Shown here: positions 37,601-47,130 of the stretch, piece after piece | Layout: each line of letters begins with the position of its first letter | Position numbering within the stretch: position 1 is the first letter of the stretch | NCBI RefSeq assembly: GCF_003696315.1 | Contig: NZ_RFFN01000001.1 | Coordinates: forward strand, 248,001-312,000 | Source: Pseudomonas songnenensis | GTDB taxonomy: Bacteria > Pseudomonadota > Gammaproteobacteria > Pseudomonadales > Pseudomonadaceae | Direction: 5' to 3' | Length of the DNA: 64,000 nucleotides | Program-made: the position numbers and the translations under genes | Notes under the pieces: model-generated | The model's input: the letters and a program-made list of their open reading frames with translations, nothing else | What the model was told of the DNA's origin: nothing | The model's database searches: none

Positions 37601-40600
37601 TCTGGCGGAAGCTGAACTGCTGCATGAAGCCGAGCTGCTGTTGCGCAAAGGGTTGGCCAATCTCGACCATGAGCCGCTGGCGCCGATCGAAGGTGCCCCC
37701 GAGTTTCTGCTCAAGGTTCATTCCCTGCATCAGGCAAGGCTGGTGGAAGCCGGTGCTCGTCAGCACAACGATGCAGGTGAAGCTCGCGATCCGAACATGA
37801 TTGCGCTGTTCCTCTCCGAAGGCATGGATATCCTGCTGGATGCCGAAGACTTGCTGCGCAGCTGGCGCGCGCATCCGGCCGAGCGTCAGGAGCTTTCGGC
37901 GCTGCTACAGGAGCTGACAACGCTCGGGCAGGGCGCGAAGATGGCCGATCTGCCGCAGATGGAGGCGCTGTGCCAGGTGCTGCTGCGTTTGTACGCGGTG
38001 GTGGAGGAGGGTCGCCTGGCGGTCAGCGAGCGATTCTTCGACGATGTCGAGCAAGGGCATGAGGCACTGGTTGGCATGATGGACCAGGTTGCTGCCGCGC
38101 TGCAGGTCAGCGAACAGTCGGAACTGGTCGCGCGGCTTGAAGCGCTACTCGCCGAAGCCGTCGATCCGCTGTTGCTGGAGCAACCTTTTGCGCAATCAGG
38201 GGAGCCGGATCAGGTTGCAGTATCGATTGAAGCGCCACTGACACTCTTGCCAGCCGAAGCCGAAGCCGAAGCCGAAGCCGAAGCCGAAGCCGAAGCCGAA
38301 GCCGAAGCGTGGCCGATCGAGGATGCGCCCGCTGACGAGGAGCAGGACGAGCTTGATCATGAAATGGTCGAGATTTTCCTCGACGAAGCGGTCGATCTTA
38401 TGGAGAGCGCTGGCCATGCGCTCGATCGCTGGCTTGCTGATCCAGCCAACCAGATGGCGCTATCAGCCCTGCTGCGCGATCTTCATACCCTCAAGGGCGG
38501 CGCCCGTATGGCTGCCATTCGCCCCATTGGCGATCTGGCCCATGAGTTGGAATCGCTTTACGAAGGGCTTTCCGACGGACGCTATGTCCATTCGCAAGAA
38601 CTCGCGACTCTGCTGCAGCGAAGCCATGACCACCTGGCACTGCAGCTAGAGCAGTTGCAGCGCGAAATGCCCATGAGTTGCGCCGATGCGCTGATCGAAT
38701 CGATGCAAGCCTTTCGCCAGGGAGTCCTGCCGGTATTCGAGCCCATCGAGGTGAACGACGCCAGTCAGCCTCTCCCTGTTGATGATCCGTTGCTGAACGA
38801 AGAACTGCTCACGACCGAATACGAGGGCGACCAGCCGCAGGACGAGCCGCTTTCCTCTGACTCGCTCGATATCTCGCTGTTGGAGAACGAGGACGATTTA
38901 CCTGAGGCGCAGGAGCAAGCTGCGGAGGTAGAGCTTCACGCTGTCGATGCGTCGCCCGACGAAGGCCTCGACGAAATCGGATTCAGCCTTCCGGAAGTGG
39001 AAGAGGCTCCAGCGCCGCTCGACGACATGTCCAGTCCGGTACAAAGCGATGTCGAGCGTGATCCGGAACTGGTGGAAATATTCCTCGAAGAAGGTTTCGA
39101 TCTCATCGAAAGCGCTGCAGGTGGTTTGCAGCGTTGGATGGCTGACGTCGATAACAGTTTCGAGCTCGAGGCGCTGCAGCGGGATCTGCATACCCTCAAA
39201 GGCGGCGCGCGGATGGCGGATATCCGCGAGATCGGCGATCTGTCCCATGAGCTCGAGTTTCTCTACGAAGGGTTGTGCGCGGGTAACTACCGTGCCAGTC
39301 CTGAGTTGTTCGGCCTGCTGCAGGCCTGCCAGGACCGCCTGGCGGAAATGCTCGAAGCCGTGCGGGCCCACCAGCCGGTTCCCACCGGTGAAGCCCTGAT
39401 CGAAACGATCCGGCGTTTTCGCAACAACCCCGAAGAGCAGCTGAGCATTCCCAGCAGCGTTTCGCTGAAGGCGGCTCAGGACGATGCACAGCAGTCCGCC
39501 GAAGCTGAAATCCTCGATATCTTCGTCGAGGAAGCTGACGATCTGCTGGAGGAAATGGAATCGGCGCTCGGTCGTTGGGATGCCGGCCGTGAAGACGCAG
39601 CGCCCCTGGCCGACATGCTGCGCGTGCTGCATACGTTGAAGGGTGGAGCGCGCCTGGCTGGGCAGACTGACCTGGGCAACATGGCCCATGATCTGGAGCA
39701 GATGCTTGGTGAGGCGCAGCAGCAAGGCGCCCCCTGGCCGGATAGTCTGTTCCTCGATGTCCAGCAGGGTTATGACGCGTTGCTGAAAGATGTCGAACAA
39801 CTTCGCGCGAGCCTGGCGAGTGAAGGTGACGAAAGCAGCGCTGGTAGCGAAGCGTCACAGCCTGAAGCGCAGGATATCGAGCCACAACTGCCGAGCGAGC
39901 CGCTGATGCTCGCGCAGCCGATCGTCGCAGCCAGCACTCAGCCCACGCCGAGCAGCAGCCCCGCCAAGGTGTTGCCATTCATTAGACGTGCGCAGCTGGC
40001 AGCCCAGGAGGCGGCAGCACGACGCGCGCCGCAGGAGTTGGTCAAGGTACCCGCAGACCTGTTGGAGGGCCTGGTCAACCTGGCCGGTGAGACATCGATC
40101 TTCCGCGGGCGGGTCGAGCAGCAGGTCAGTGACGTCGGTTTCACTCTCGGCGAGATGGAGGCGACCATCGAGCGGGTGCGCGACCAGTTGCGTCGTTTGG
40201 ATACCGAAACCCAGGCGCAGATTCTCAGCCGTTACCAGGCCGAGGCCGAACGCGCCGGTTATGACGATTTCGATCCGTTGGAAATGGACCGCCACTCACA
40301 GTTGCAGCAGCTCTCGCGTGCACTGTTCGAGTCAGCGTCCGACTTGCTCGACCTCAAAGAAACCCTGGCTGCGCGTAACCGTGACGCCGAAACCCTGCTG
40401 TTGCAGCAGGCGCGGGTCAATACCGAGCTTCAGGAAGGTCTCATGCGTACCCGCATGGTGCCGTTCGAGCGACTGGTTCCGCGTCTGCGCCGTATCGTGC
40501 GGCAGGTCGCGGGTGAGCTCGGCAAGCAGGTCGAATTCATGGTCGGCAACGCCACCGGCGAAATGGACCGCAGCGTACTTGAGCGGATCGTCGCGCCGCT

Positions 40601-41879
40601 GGAGCACATGCTGCGTAACGCCGTCGACCATGGCATCGAGTCGGTGGAGCGCCGTCGCGCTGTCGGCAAGCCCGAGCAGGGCACCATCCGCCTGGATCTG
40701 GCGCGCGAGGGTGGCGACATCGTTCTGACGCTGGCCGATGACGGCGCCGGTATCAATCTGGACGCAGTACGGCGCAAGGCGATCGAGCGCGGTCTGATGG
40801 TGGCCGATAGCGACCTTTCCGAGCACGAGATTCTGCAGTTCATCCTGGAAGCCGGTTTTTCCACGGCGGAGCGTGTCACCCAGATATCCGGGCGTGGCGT
40901 GGGCATGGACGTGGTGCACTCGGAGGTCAAGCAACTGGGCGGTTCGATGACCATCGAGTCGGCCCTGGGCCAGGGCACGCGCTTCCTGATTCGCCTGCCG
41001 TTCACGGTATCCGTCAACCGGGCGCTGATGGTGTATTCCGGCGAGGATCTCTATGCGATTCCACTGAATACCATCGAAGGTATCGTGCGTGTCTCGCCCT
41101 ACGAGCTGGAGGCGTACTACCAGCCCGACGCGCCGCGGTTCGAATATGCCGGTCAGGCATACGAGCTGCGGTATCTCGGCGATCTCCTTAATAACGGGCA
41201 GAAGCCGAAGCTGGTCGGGCAAAGCCTGCCCTTGCCGGTGATCCTGGTCCGTTCGAAAGAGCACAGCGTTGCGGTGCAGGTCGACAGCCTCGCCGGCTCT
41301 CGCGAGATCGTGGTGAAGAGCCTCGGCCCGCAGTTCGCCGGCGTCCACGGGATCTCCGGTGCGACGATCCTCGGTGACGGTCGTGTGGTGGTAATTCTCG
41401 ACCTGCTGGCGACCATCCGTGTGCTGCATGCGCATCAGCTCACTCAGCTGCAACAGCCGCGCTTGTTCGATCAGGCGCAGGAGCCGGTCGAGGTGGAAAG
41501 CGAGCGGCCGACACTGGTCATGGTGGTCGATGATTCGGTCACCGTGCGCAAGGTCACCAGTCGTCTACTGGAGCGTAACGGCATGAACGTACTGACCGCC
41601 AAGGACGGTGTGGATGCCATTACGCAACTCCAGGAGCGCAAGCCGGACATCATGCTGCTGGACATCGAGATGCCGCGCATGGACGGCTTCGAGGTCGCCA
41701 CGCTGGTGCGACACGACGAACGCCTGAAGGACCTGCCGATCGTCATGATCACCTCGCGTACTGGCGAGAAGCACCGCGATCGCGCGTTGAGCATCGGCGT
41801 CAACGAGTACCTCGGCAAGCCGTACCAGGAGTCGGTATTGCTCGAGGCGATTCAGCGACTGGTCCATGCCGATGTCTGA
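34668..41879 (+). CDS. chpA: Chemosensory hybrid histidine kinase ChpA
   Basis: A 2,403-residue CheA-type kinase at the centre of the Pil-Chp system. Phosphotransfer domains come first: a FimL/Hpt-like domain with His52, a domain with Thr476 in place of His, canonical Hpt domains with HTLKG at His787 and His942, another with Thr1084, then His1273, His1508 and His1655. The dimerisation/ATPase core follows (N-box Asn1984, LADDGAGIN, ISGRGVGMD), then a CheW-like domain and a C-terminal receiver with Asp2332. Residues 1196-1213 are nine Ala-Glu repeats encoded by a perfect hexanucleotide array. The start MGDRHDYVALEW at 34668 has GCGGAG upstream; the ATG at 34653 overlaps the pilK stop and is an alternative. 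Confidence 0.95.
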   Translation: MGDRHDYVALEWVKGEIAETLKQARQALEAFVENPQDSTRMRFCLTYVHQVHGTLQMVEFFGAALLAEEMEQLARALLEGRVTNQGEALEVMMQAILQLPAYLDRIQSARRDLPMVVLPLLNDLRAARGEKLLSETSLFSPDLSGRAPALPQESVDRLRTNELPALLRKLRQMLQVALVGVIRNQDLPTNLGYMARVFARLEVLCKDAPLEALWQIASGMVEGLASGEVSHGTSVRTLLRQVDKQLKRLVEEGADGLNQAAPDELIKNLLFYVAKAPGQTPRIQSLKQQYRLDEALPDSAVVDQERAQLAGPDRGAMRSVVAALCEELVRVKDSLDLFVRSDRKIIGDLASLEVPLKQIADTLAVLGFAQPRKIVLDQIVLVQSVAQGRQAPDDAVLMDIAGALLYVEATLAGMVGGPVEERNEASHLPTTDVAQIHQLVIREARNGLEQAKDAIIEFIASQWNHEHLARVPELLTQVRGGLAMIPLERAAALLQACNGYIQDQLLARKAVPDWQSLDTLADAITSVEYYLERLSEDCGTQGDLILDVAEESLQNLGYSLGGARPVEAEAAPVATDLADPLDEIEVLPEELASDELKFVPAPQDELQAPAQAGLASEPQVLFGIDTQADGADEETGTGSEWTLEELPDDEEIIFSLPDDVQAPEMLPVDDEPVLSDWSEAQVAELDLPDVTLPEYSEAEPSVAEPEPALSLEQVMAAPVAAINPPAQDVPPSLLPPPEDEEPVDEDLLEVFIEEAAEVLETIGEQLPRWFADTDDKEALGEVRRAFHTLKGSGRMVRALIIGELAWSIENLLNRVLDRSIQATDSVKQVVTGVIALMPALVDEFAAKAQRQRDDVDQLAAAAHALAKGQPAVLSQPAETPAAPAEDSSPDAFSADDDALDPQLLEIFRNEAEAHLTTLVSFLADCAQRLPQPVTDALQRALHTLKGSAHMAGILPVAEIATPLEKMVKEFKTNLIQMDLAEAELLHEAELLLRKGLANLDHEPLAPIEGAPEFLLKVHSLHQARLVEAGARQHNDAGEARDPNMIALFLSEGMDILLDAEDLLRSWRAHPAERQELSALLQELTTLGQGAKMADLPQMEALCQVLLRLYAVVEEGRLAVSERFFDDVEQGHEALVGMMDQVAAALQVSEQSELVARLEALLAEAVDPLLLEQPFAQSGEPDQVAVSIEAPLTLLPAEAEAEAEAEAEAEAEAEAWPIEDAPADEEQDELDHEMVEIFLDEAVDLMESAGHALDRWLADPANQMALSALLRDLHTLKGGARMAAIRPIGDLAHELESLYEGLSDGRYVHSQELATLLQRSHDHLALQLEQLQREMPMSCADALIESMQAFRQGVLPVFEPIEVNDASQPLPVDDPLLNEELLTTEYEGDQPQDEPLSSDSLDISLLENEDDLPEAQEQAAEVELHAVDASPDEGLDEIGFSLPEVEEAPAPLDDMSSPVQSDVERDPELVEIFLEEGFDLIESAAGGLQRWMADVDNSFELEALQRDLHTLKGGARMADIREIGDLSHELEFLYEGLCAGNYRASPELFGLLQACQDRLAEMLEAVRAHQPVPTGEALIETIRRFRNNPEEQLSIPSSVSLKAAQDDAQQSAEAEILDIFVEEADDLLEEMESALGRWDAGREDAAPLADMLRVLHTLKGGARLAGQTDLGNMAHDLEQMLGEAQQQGAPWPDSLFLDVQQGYDALLKDVEQLRASLASEGDESSAGSEASQPEAQDIEPQLPSEPLMLAQPIVAASTQPTPSSSPAKVLPFIRRAQLAAQEAAARRAPQELVKVPADLLEGLVNLAGETSIFRGRVEQQVSDVGFTLGEMEATIERVRDQLRRLDTETQAQILSRYQAEAERAGYDDFDPLEMDRHSQLQQLSRALFESASDLLDLKETLAARNRDAETLLLQQARVNTELQEGLMRTRMVPFERLVPRLRRIVRQVAGELGKQVEFMVGNATGEMDRSVLERIVAPLEHMLRNAVDHGIESVERRRAVGKPEQGTIRLDLAREGGDIVLTLADDGAGINLDAVRRKAIERGLMVADSDLSEHEILQFILEAGFSTAERVTQISGRGVGMDVVHSEVKQLGGSMTIESALGQGTRFLIRLPFTVSVNRALMVYSGEDLYAIPLNTIEGIVRVSPYELEAYYQPDAPRFEYAGQAYELRYLGDLLNNGQKPKLVGQSLPLPVILVRSKEHSVAVQVDSLAGSREIVVKSLGPQFAGVHGISGATILGDGRVVVILDLLATIRVLHAHQLTQLQQPRLFDQAQEPVEVESERPTLVMVVDDSVTVRKVTSRLLERNGMNVLTAKDGVDAITQLQERKPDIMLLDIEMPRMDGFEVATLVRHDERLKDLPIVMITSRTGEKHRDRALSIGVNEYLGKPYQESVLLEAIQRLVHADV
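38253..38306 (+). repeat. Tandem hexanucleotide repeat (GCCGAA)9 inside chpA
   Basis: Nine exact, uninterrupted copies of GCCGAA (54 bases), in frame, encode Ala-Glu nine times. They lie in the acidic linker between the threonine-type domain (Thr1084) and the Hpt domain with His1273. Whole-unit changes would alter linker length by two residues without a frameshift. Confidence 0.97.
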
Positions 41880-42924
41880 CGTCCTCTGCGCACGCATAGC
41901 GGTTCTGGCCGATACCTCGCTGCAGCGCCACGTGCTGCAGCAGGCGCTGACCGGCAGCGGTTATCAGGTCGTGCTGAACAACGACCCGGCGCGTCTGGAG
42001 CCCGCCGATCTGGACAGCACCGAAGCCGATCTCTGGCTCGTCGATCTGGCGCAGACCGAGGACTCGCCATTGGTGGATGCGCTGCTGGAGCGAGACACCA
42101 CGCGGGTGCTGTTCGGTGAAGGGCGTGCGCCGGAGCGCCATTCGGAGTTCTATCCGCGCTGGGAGCGCAGTCTTTTCAGCAAGTTAAAACGCCTGGTGGG
42201 CGATCCATCGCGCGCGGTGGGCCCGCGTCTGGATGTGCTGCAGGGCGAAGGGCAGCGCCCGGAACGCCTGACGCTTCCACCGCTGCTGGCCGATACCGCC
42301 TTGCTGGCCGGTGAACCGGCTGGTCAGGTATGGCTGCTGGCGGCTTCGCTGGGCGGGCCGGAGGCGGTGAAGGCCTTTCTCGATGCGCTGCCCGGCGGTC
42401 TTCCGGTGGGCTTCATCTATGCGCAGCACATCGAAGCCAGCTTCGAATCGGCGCTGTCCCAGGCCGTGGGGCGGCACAGTCAGTGGCAGGTTCGCCAGGT
42501 CAGCGCAGGCGAGCCGGTGCGTTGTGGCGAAGTGGTCATCGCGCCCATCGCCGAGGAGCTCGGTTTCCACAGCGATGGCACTACAAGACTGAATGGTCGC
42601 TGCTGGCCGGAGCCGTACAGTCCGTCGATCGATCAGATGATGCTGAATCTGGCCCAGCAGTTTGGCGAGCGGTGCGGCGTCATCGCGTTCAGCGGCATGG
42701 GCAGTGACGGCAGTGCCGCTGCCGCCTATGTGCTACGCCAGGGCGGTAGGGTCTGGACCCAGCGTGCCGACTCCTGTGCCTGCTCGAGCATGCCGGACAA
42801 CCTTCGCGAAGGTGGCTACAGCTCCTACAGCGGTGATCCGCGTGAGCTGGCTCAGGCATTGGTCAATCATCTGGTCAATCAGGTCGGCACGCCCACCACG
42901 TCTTTCAAACGGGATAATTCATGA
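41866..42924 (+). CDS. chpB: CheB-like methylesterase ChpB
   Basis: A 352-residue protein with a C-terminal CheB methylesterase domain. The expected triad lies in LLAASLGGPEAV (serine, about residue 163), YAQHIEASF (histidine) and SGMGSDGSAA (aspartate). The N-terminal 130 residues look like a degenerate receiver (ADLWLVDLAQTED). It is predicted to demethylate PilJ opposite PilK. It starts within the last codons of chpA; either 41866 (MPMSDV) or 41872 (MSDV) is possible. Confidence 0.93.
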   Translation: MPMSDVLCARIAVLADTSLQRHVLQQALTGSGYQVVLNNDPARLEPADLDSTEADLWLVDLAQTEDSPLVDALLERDTTRVLFGEGRAPERHSEFYPRWERSLFSKLKRLVGDPSRAVGPRLDVLQGEGQRPERLTLPPLLADTALLAGEPAGQVWLLAASLGGPEAVKAFLDALPGGLPVGFIYAQHIEASFESALSQAVGRHSQWQVRQVSAGEPVRCGEVVIAPIAEELGFHSDGTTRLNGRCWPEPYSPSIDQMMLNLAQQFGERCGVIAFSGMGSDGSAAAAYVLRQGGRVWTQRADSCACSSMPDNLREGGYSSYSGDPRELAQALVNHLVNQVGTPTTSFKRDNS

Positions 42925-43391
42925 GTCAGATGGTCGTTTCTCAGGATGCGGAAAGCCTTACCGGGCTGCTGATGCCACTTGCTGATCGGATGCTGTTGAT
43001 GCCCAACGTGGCGGTCGCCGAGTTGATTCCCTACCGCGCGCCACAGGCGGTGCAGGGAATGCCGGCCTGGTTTCTCGGTCAGGTGCAATGGCGCGACCTG
43101 AGCCTGCCGCTGCTTTCGTTCGAAGCGGCGTCCAGCGGCCAGGCGCAGCCGGTGAGCAACACCGCTCGGGTGGCCGTTCTCAATGCGGTTGGCGGGCGCA
43201 ATCACGTGAAGTTCATCGCGTTGCTGGTGCAAGGCATTCCGCACTCGATCAAGGTTGATGCCAGTCTGGCGCGTGCGGATGTGGCGCTTGCGCCGCTGGA
43301 GCTCGATGCCGTCAACCTCGGCGACGTGCAGGCGCGCATCCCCGATCTGGTCGGTCTGGAACAGAAGCTGGCTGATGCCGGGCTGATCTGA
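42921..43391 (+). CDS. chpC: CheW-like protein ChpC
   Basis: A 156-residue CheW-like adaptor, the last gene of the cluster, overlapping chpB by ATGA. The LLMPNVAVAELIPYRAPQ opening and FLGQVQWRDLSLPLLSFE segment are of CheW type. In P. aeruginosa ChpC is accessory to PilI and may connect extra receptors to ChpA. The 24-base gap to the convergent rsmE shows no clear terminator. Confidence 0.92.
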   Translation: MSQMVVSQDAESLTGLLMPLADRMLLMPNVAVAELIPYRAPQAVQGMPAWFLGQVQWRDLSLPLLSFEAASSGQAQPVSNTARVAVLNAVGGRNHVKFIALLVQGIPHSIKVDASLARADVALAPLELDAVNLGDVQARIPDLVGLEQKLADAGLI

Positions 43392-43415
43392 TCCCGCCTG
43401 GTTGCCAACGCCCCG

Positions 43416-44132
43416 CTAGAAGTCCCCCCATAATTGCTGCGCCACGCTCAAGGCCACCACTGGTGCGGTCTCGGTGCGCAGCACCCGCGGGCCGAGCCTG
43501 GCGGGCAGGAACCCCTGCGCGGCGGCGTGCTCGACTTCGTTTTCGCTCAAACCACCTTCCGGCCCGATCAGAAACGCCAGCGTCTGCGGCTTCGCATGGC
43601 TCGCCAGCGGGTCGGCTATCGGATGTAACACCAACTTCAGTTCTGCCTCGACAGTCAGCCAGTCGCGCAGGCTGGTGGGCGCGTGAATGATCGGCAGAAC
43701 CGACCGGCCACATTGCTCGCAGGCGCTGATCGCTATCTGCCGCCAGTGAGCCAGGCGTTTGTCGGCACGCTCGTCGTTGAGGCGAACCTCGCAGCGCTCG
43801 CTGATGATCGGAGTAATCTGCGCGACGCCCAGCTCGGTGGCCTTCTGAATCGCCCAATCCATCCGCTCGCCGCGCGACAGTCCCTGGCCCAGATGTATCT
43901 GTAGCGCCGACTCCGGCATGCCGTTCAGGCGCTCGCGCAGTTCGACGGTGACGGATTTCTTGCCGACCTCCACCAGTTCTCCGAGAAACTCGTAGCCGCT
44001 GCCGTCGAACAGTTGCACGGCACTGCCGGCGGCAAGGCGCAGCACCCGACTGATGTAGTGGGCCGATGCTTCAGGCAGCGGATGCTGACCGAGAGAGAGC
44101 GGAGCGTCGATGAAGAAGCGGGATAGGCGCAT
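43416..44132 (-). CDS. rsmE: 16S rRNA (uracil1498-N3)-methyltransferase RsmE
   Basis: A 238-residue SPOUT-class methyltransferase that makes m3U1498 in the decoding centre. The FLIGPEGGLSENEVEHA segment near 192-208 and the C-terminal LGPRVLRTETAPVVAL knot are diagnostic. It lies 91 bases after bioA on the same strand, and its convergent neighbour is chpC. Confidence 0.95.
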   Translation of the reverse strand: MRLSRFFIDAPLSLGQHPLPEASAHYISRVLRLAAGSAVQLFDGSGYEFLGELVEVGKKSVTVELRERLNGMPESALQIHLGQGLSRGERMDWAIQKATELGVAQITPIISERCEVRLNDERADKRLAHWRQIAISACEQCGRSVLPIIHAPTSLRDWLTVEAELKLVLHPIADPLASHAKPQTLAFLIGPEGGLSENEVEHAAAQGFLPARLGPRVLRTETAPVVALSVAQQLWGDF

Positions 44133-44223
44133 AGGGCAGCTTCAGGCGGAAAGTCGGAGGCGACAAGTCTAAAGCATCGGCAGCCCGGCTCGCAGGCCGC
44201 CTCGCTTCGATACCAAATCAGCG

Positions 44224-45627
44224 TCAGCCTGGATCGCGGAAGCCTGGGTAGCTGCCGCTTGGTCCGGATACCGAAGCTTCTCGTGTGGCGATGTCGATGC
44301 CTTCACTGGCGACAGTGGCAAGAAAGTCGATCTGTTCTTCGGTGATGCAATACGGAGGCAGGAAATACACCACACTACCGAGCGGACGCAGCAATGCGCC
44401 TCGCTCCAGCGCATGTTGGTAGACCTTGAGACCGCGACGTTCCTGCCAGGGATAAGGGGTGCGACTGGCCTTGTCCTGCACCATTTCGATGGCAAGTGCC
44501 ATGCCGGTCTGGCGGACTTCGGCCACATGCGGATGGTCGACCAGGTGTGCGGTGGCGCTGGCCATGCGCGTGGCCAGCGCCTTGTTCGCTTCGATGACAT
44601 TGTCTTCGGCGAAGATGTCCAGCGTTGCCAGCGCTGCGGCGCAGGCCAGTGGATTGCCGGTGTAGGTGTGCGAGTGGAGGAAGGCCCGCAGCGTCGAGTA
44701 GTCGTCGTAAAACGCCTGGTACATCCTGTCCGTCGTCAGCACCGCGGCCATCGGCAGGTAGCCGCCCGTGAGGGCTTTGGACAGACAGAGAAAGTCGGGC
44801 GTGATGCCGGCCTGCTCGCAGGCGAACATGGTGCCGGTGCGGCCGAAACCGACGGCGATCTCGTCGTGGATTAGATGCACCTCGTAGCGGTCGCAGGCTT
44901 CACGCAGCAATTTGAGGTAGACCGGGTGATACATGCGCATGCCGCCGGCGCCCTGAATCAGCGGTTCGACGATGACCGCGGCGATGTCCTGATGGTGCTC
45001 GGCCAGCGTCTGTTCCATGTGGGCGAACATCCGCCGCGAATGGTCTTCCCAGCTCACGCCCTCGGGCCGCAGGTAGCAGTCCGGGCTCGGCACCTTGAAG
45101 GTATCCAGCAACAGCGGCTTGTAGGTGTCGGTGAAGAGTGCGACATCGCCCACCGACATCGCTGCGACAGTTTCGCCGTGGTAGCTGTTGGTCAGGGTGA
45201 CGAAGCGCTGCTTCTGGCCGCGACCGCTGTTGCGCCAGTAGTGGAAGCTCATTTTGAGCGCCACCTCGATGCCGGTCGAGCCGTTGTCGGTATAGAAGAC
45301 GCGATCCAGCCCGGCTGGCGTCAGTGCAACGAGTCGTTCCGACAGCTCGACCACCGGCTGATGGCTGAAGCCGGCGAGCATGACGTGCTCGAGCTGATCA
45401 ACCTGATCCTTGATGCGCTGATTGATACGCGGGTTGGCGTGGCCGAACACATTGACCCACCAGGAGCTGACGGCGTCGAGGTAGCGCTTGCCGTCGAAGT
45501 CCTCCAGCCACACGCCGTCGCCGCGGCGAATCGGAATCAGCGGCAGCTGTTCGTGATCTTTCATCTGGGTGCAGGGGTGCCAGAGCACGGCGAGGTCGCG
45601 TTGCATCCAGCTGTCGTTCAGGCTCAT
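44224..45627 (-). CDS. bioA: Adenosylmethionine-8-amino-7-oxononanoate aminotransferase BioA
   Basis: A 467-residue class III PLP aminotransferase for biotin synthesis. The N-terminal [12 protein letters not shown] is a BioA-specific segment, [11 protein letters not shown] is the PLP-binding aspartate region, and the lysine lies in [11 protein letters not shown]. About 30 residues at the C-terminus after the core are not conserved. The gene stands apart from other bio genes, next to rsmE, as in P. aeruginosa. Confidence 0.95.
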   Translation of the reverse strand: MSLNDSWMQRDLAVLWHPCTQMKDHEQLPLIPIRRGDGVWLEDFDGKRYLDAVSSWWVNVFGHANPRINQRIKDQVDQLEHVMLAGFSHQPVVELSERLVALTPAGLDRVFYTDNGSTGIEVALKMSFHYWRNSGRGQKQRFVTLTNSYHGETVAAMSVGDVALFTDTYKPLLLDTFKVPSPDCYLRPEGVSWEDHSRRMFAHMEQTLAEHHQDIAAVIVEPLIQGAGGMRMYHPVYLKLLREACDRYEVHLIHDEIAVGFGRTGTMFACEQAGITPDFLCLSKALTGGYLPMAAVLTTDRMYQAFYDDYSTLRAFLHSHTYTGNPLACAAALATLDIFAEDNVIEANKALATRMASATAHLVDHPHVAEVRQTGMALAIEMVQDKASRTPYPWQERRGLKVYQHALERGALLRPLGSVVYFLPPYCITEEQIDFLATVASEGIDIATREASVSGPSGSYPGFRDPG

Positions 45628-45790
45628 CGTTACTCCTCCGCAATGAGTCGCGAAGCCTAGCAGAAGCGTTCAGGCAAGACTTCATGTGATCAGTTATCGA
45701 TTTGCTCGATGTTTCAAAGCTAAAAAATGCGCTCTATTCCGATAGGTAACCGGCTAGGCTTCCAGGTCTGAAATTCAAAGGATGAAATCA

Positions 45791-46345
45791 ATGCGCTGGC
45801 GTAACTCCTCCACCCACTACGGACTGACCAGTATCGTGTTGCATTGGCTGGTCGCCGCGGCCGTGTTCGGCCTGTTCGGTCTGGGCTACTGGATGGTTGG
45901 GCTGACCTACTACAGCAGCTGGTACCGCACCGCGCCGGATCTGCACAAGAGCATCGGCCTGGTGCTGTTCCTGGTGATGCTGGTGCGGGTGCTCTGGCGT
46001 TTTGTCAGTCCTGCGCCTGGGCCGCTTGCGAGCCAGGGCCGGCTGACGCAGGCGGCGGCGAAGTTGGGTCACAGTGTGCTGTATCTGGGGCTGTTCCTGG
46101 TGATGATGTCGGGCTACCTGATATCCACCGCCGATGGCCGAGCGATCAGCGTATTCGGCCTGTTCGACGTACCCGCGCTGATCACCTCCATTCCCAACCA
46201 GGCCGATACTGCCGGGCTGGTCCACGAGTACGCCGCCTGGGCATTGGTGATCCTCGCCGTTCTACATGCGCTGGCCGCACTCAAACATCACTTCATCGAC
46301 CGCGACGCGACACTCAGGCGCATGCTCGGTCGTAATCCCGGTTAA
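45791..46345 (+). CDS. Cytochrome b561 family protein
   Basis: A 184-residue membrane protein with four helices, with histidines placed as in diheme cytochrome b561 ([22 protein letters not shown] and [11 protein letters not shown]). It probably passes electrons between the quinone pool and a periplasmic partner. The start at 45791 has AAGGA eight bases upstream; the ATG at 45782 touches that site directly. yceI follows after 25 bases. The cytochrome b561-YceI pair recurs in many proteobacteria. Confidence 0.88.
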   Translation: MRWRNSSTHYGLTSIVLHWLVAAAVFGLFGLGYWMVGLTYYSSWYRTAPDLHKSIGLVLFLVMLVRVLWRFVSPAPGPLASQGRLTQAAAKLGHSVLYLGLFLVMMSGYLISTADGRAISVFGLFDVPALITSIPNQADTAGLVHEYAAWALVILAVLHALAALKHHFIDRDATLRRMLGRNPG

Positions 46346-46370
46346 TCACCATCCCACAGGAGACTCATCG

Positions 46371-46946
46371 ATGCTCAAGAAAACGCTCGCAGCACTGGTT
46401 CTGGGTTCTGCCCTGGCAGGCGGCCAGGCCTTCGCTGCCGACTACGCCATCGACAAGGAAGGCCAGCACGCCTTCGTCAACTTCAAGATCAGCCACCTGG
46501 GCTACAGCTGGCTGTGGGGCACCTTCAAGGACTTCGACGGCGCGTTCAGCTTCGATGCGGCCAAGCCGGCAGAGAGCAAGGTCAATGTCACGCTGAAGAC
46601 TGCCAGCGTCGATACCAACCACGCCGAGCGTGACAAGCACCTTCGCAGCGACGACTTCCTCAATGTCGCCAAGCACCCGACGGCAACCTTCGAGTCGACC
46701 TCGGTGAAGCCTACTGGCGACGGCACAGCCGATATCACCGGCAATCTGACCCTCAATGGTGTCACCAAACCGGTCGTGATCGCTGCCAAATTCATCGGTG
46801 AGGGCAAGGACCCTTGGGGTGGCTATCGTGCCGGCTTCGAGGGCAGCACCACGCTGACGCTCAAGGACTTCGACATCAAGATGGATCTGGGCCCGGCCTC
46901 GCAGACGGTCGACCTGATCATCTCGGTCGAAGGTGTGCGCAAGTAG
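46371..46946 (+). CDS. YceI family periplasmic protein
   Basis: A 191-residue protein with a Sec signal peptide (residues 1-22, ending AFA) and a lipocalin-like YceI domain ([26 protein letters not shown] opening in short pieces, then [14 protein letters not shown]). Relatives bind polyisoprenoid quinones. Its place behind cytochrome b561 suggests isoprenoid or quinone handling. It ends 17 bases before a strong hairpin. Confidence 0.92.
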   Translation: MLKKTLAALVLGSALAGGQAFAADYAIDKEGQHAFVNFKISHLGYSWLWGTFKDFDGAFSFDAAKPAESKVNVTLKTASVDTNHAERDKHLRSDDFLNVAKHPTATFESTSVKPTGDGTADITGNLTLNGVTKPVVIAAKFIGEGKDPWGGYRAGFEGSTTLTLKDFDIKMDLGPASQTVDLIISVEGVRK

Positions 46947-46963
46947 GGGTCCTAGCGGATCAG

Positions 46964-46988
46964 GAACGCCGGCAGCTAGCCGGCGTTC
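46964..46988 (+). terminator. Hairpin terminator after yceI
   Basis: GAACGCCGGC (46964-46973) and GCCGGCGTTC (46979-46988) form a perfect 10-bp stem with loop AGCTA. The T run is short, so termination may be partial. Confidence 0.65.
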
Positions 46989-47100
46989 TGCGTTGCAGGG
47001 GGCGTATGTTGCATGGTCTGCGCAGCTGTCGAGCGCCGACGCAGAGGTCTGCGGCGCATGTTTCGCAACATTTTATATGGGAGCGATAAGCGTTTGCCGG

Positions 47101-47130
47101 TTTACAGACAGTCATGGATGTAAGTATATT
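47101..47130 (+). promoter_or_regulatory. TtgR-type operator overlapping the RND operon promoter
   Basis: TTTACA (47101-47106) and TATATT (47125-47130), spaced by 18 bases, form the likely -35 and -10. The same stretch, TTTACA-ACA-CATG-ATGTAAGTATATT in outline, closely matches what I remember of the P. putida ttgABC operator bound by TtgR. No regulator gene is adjacent: the 260 bases upstream contain only the yceI hairpin. Confidence 0.65.

Noticed and set aside
38253..38306. CRISPR-like array
   Set aside because: The repeats are contiguous hexamers without spacers and are in frame within chpA.
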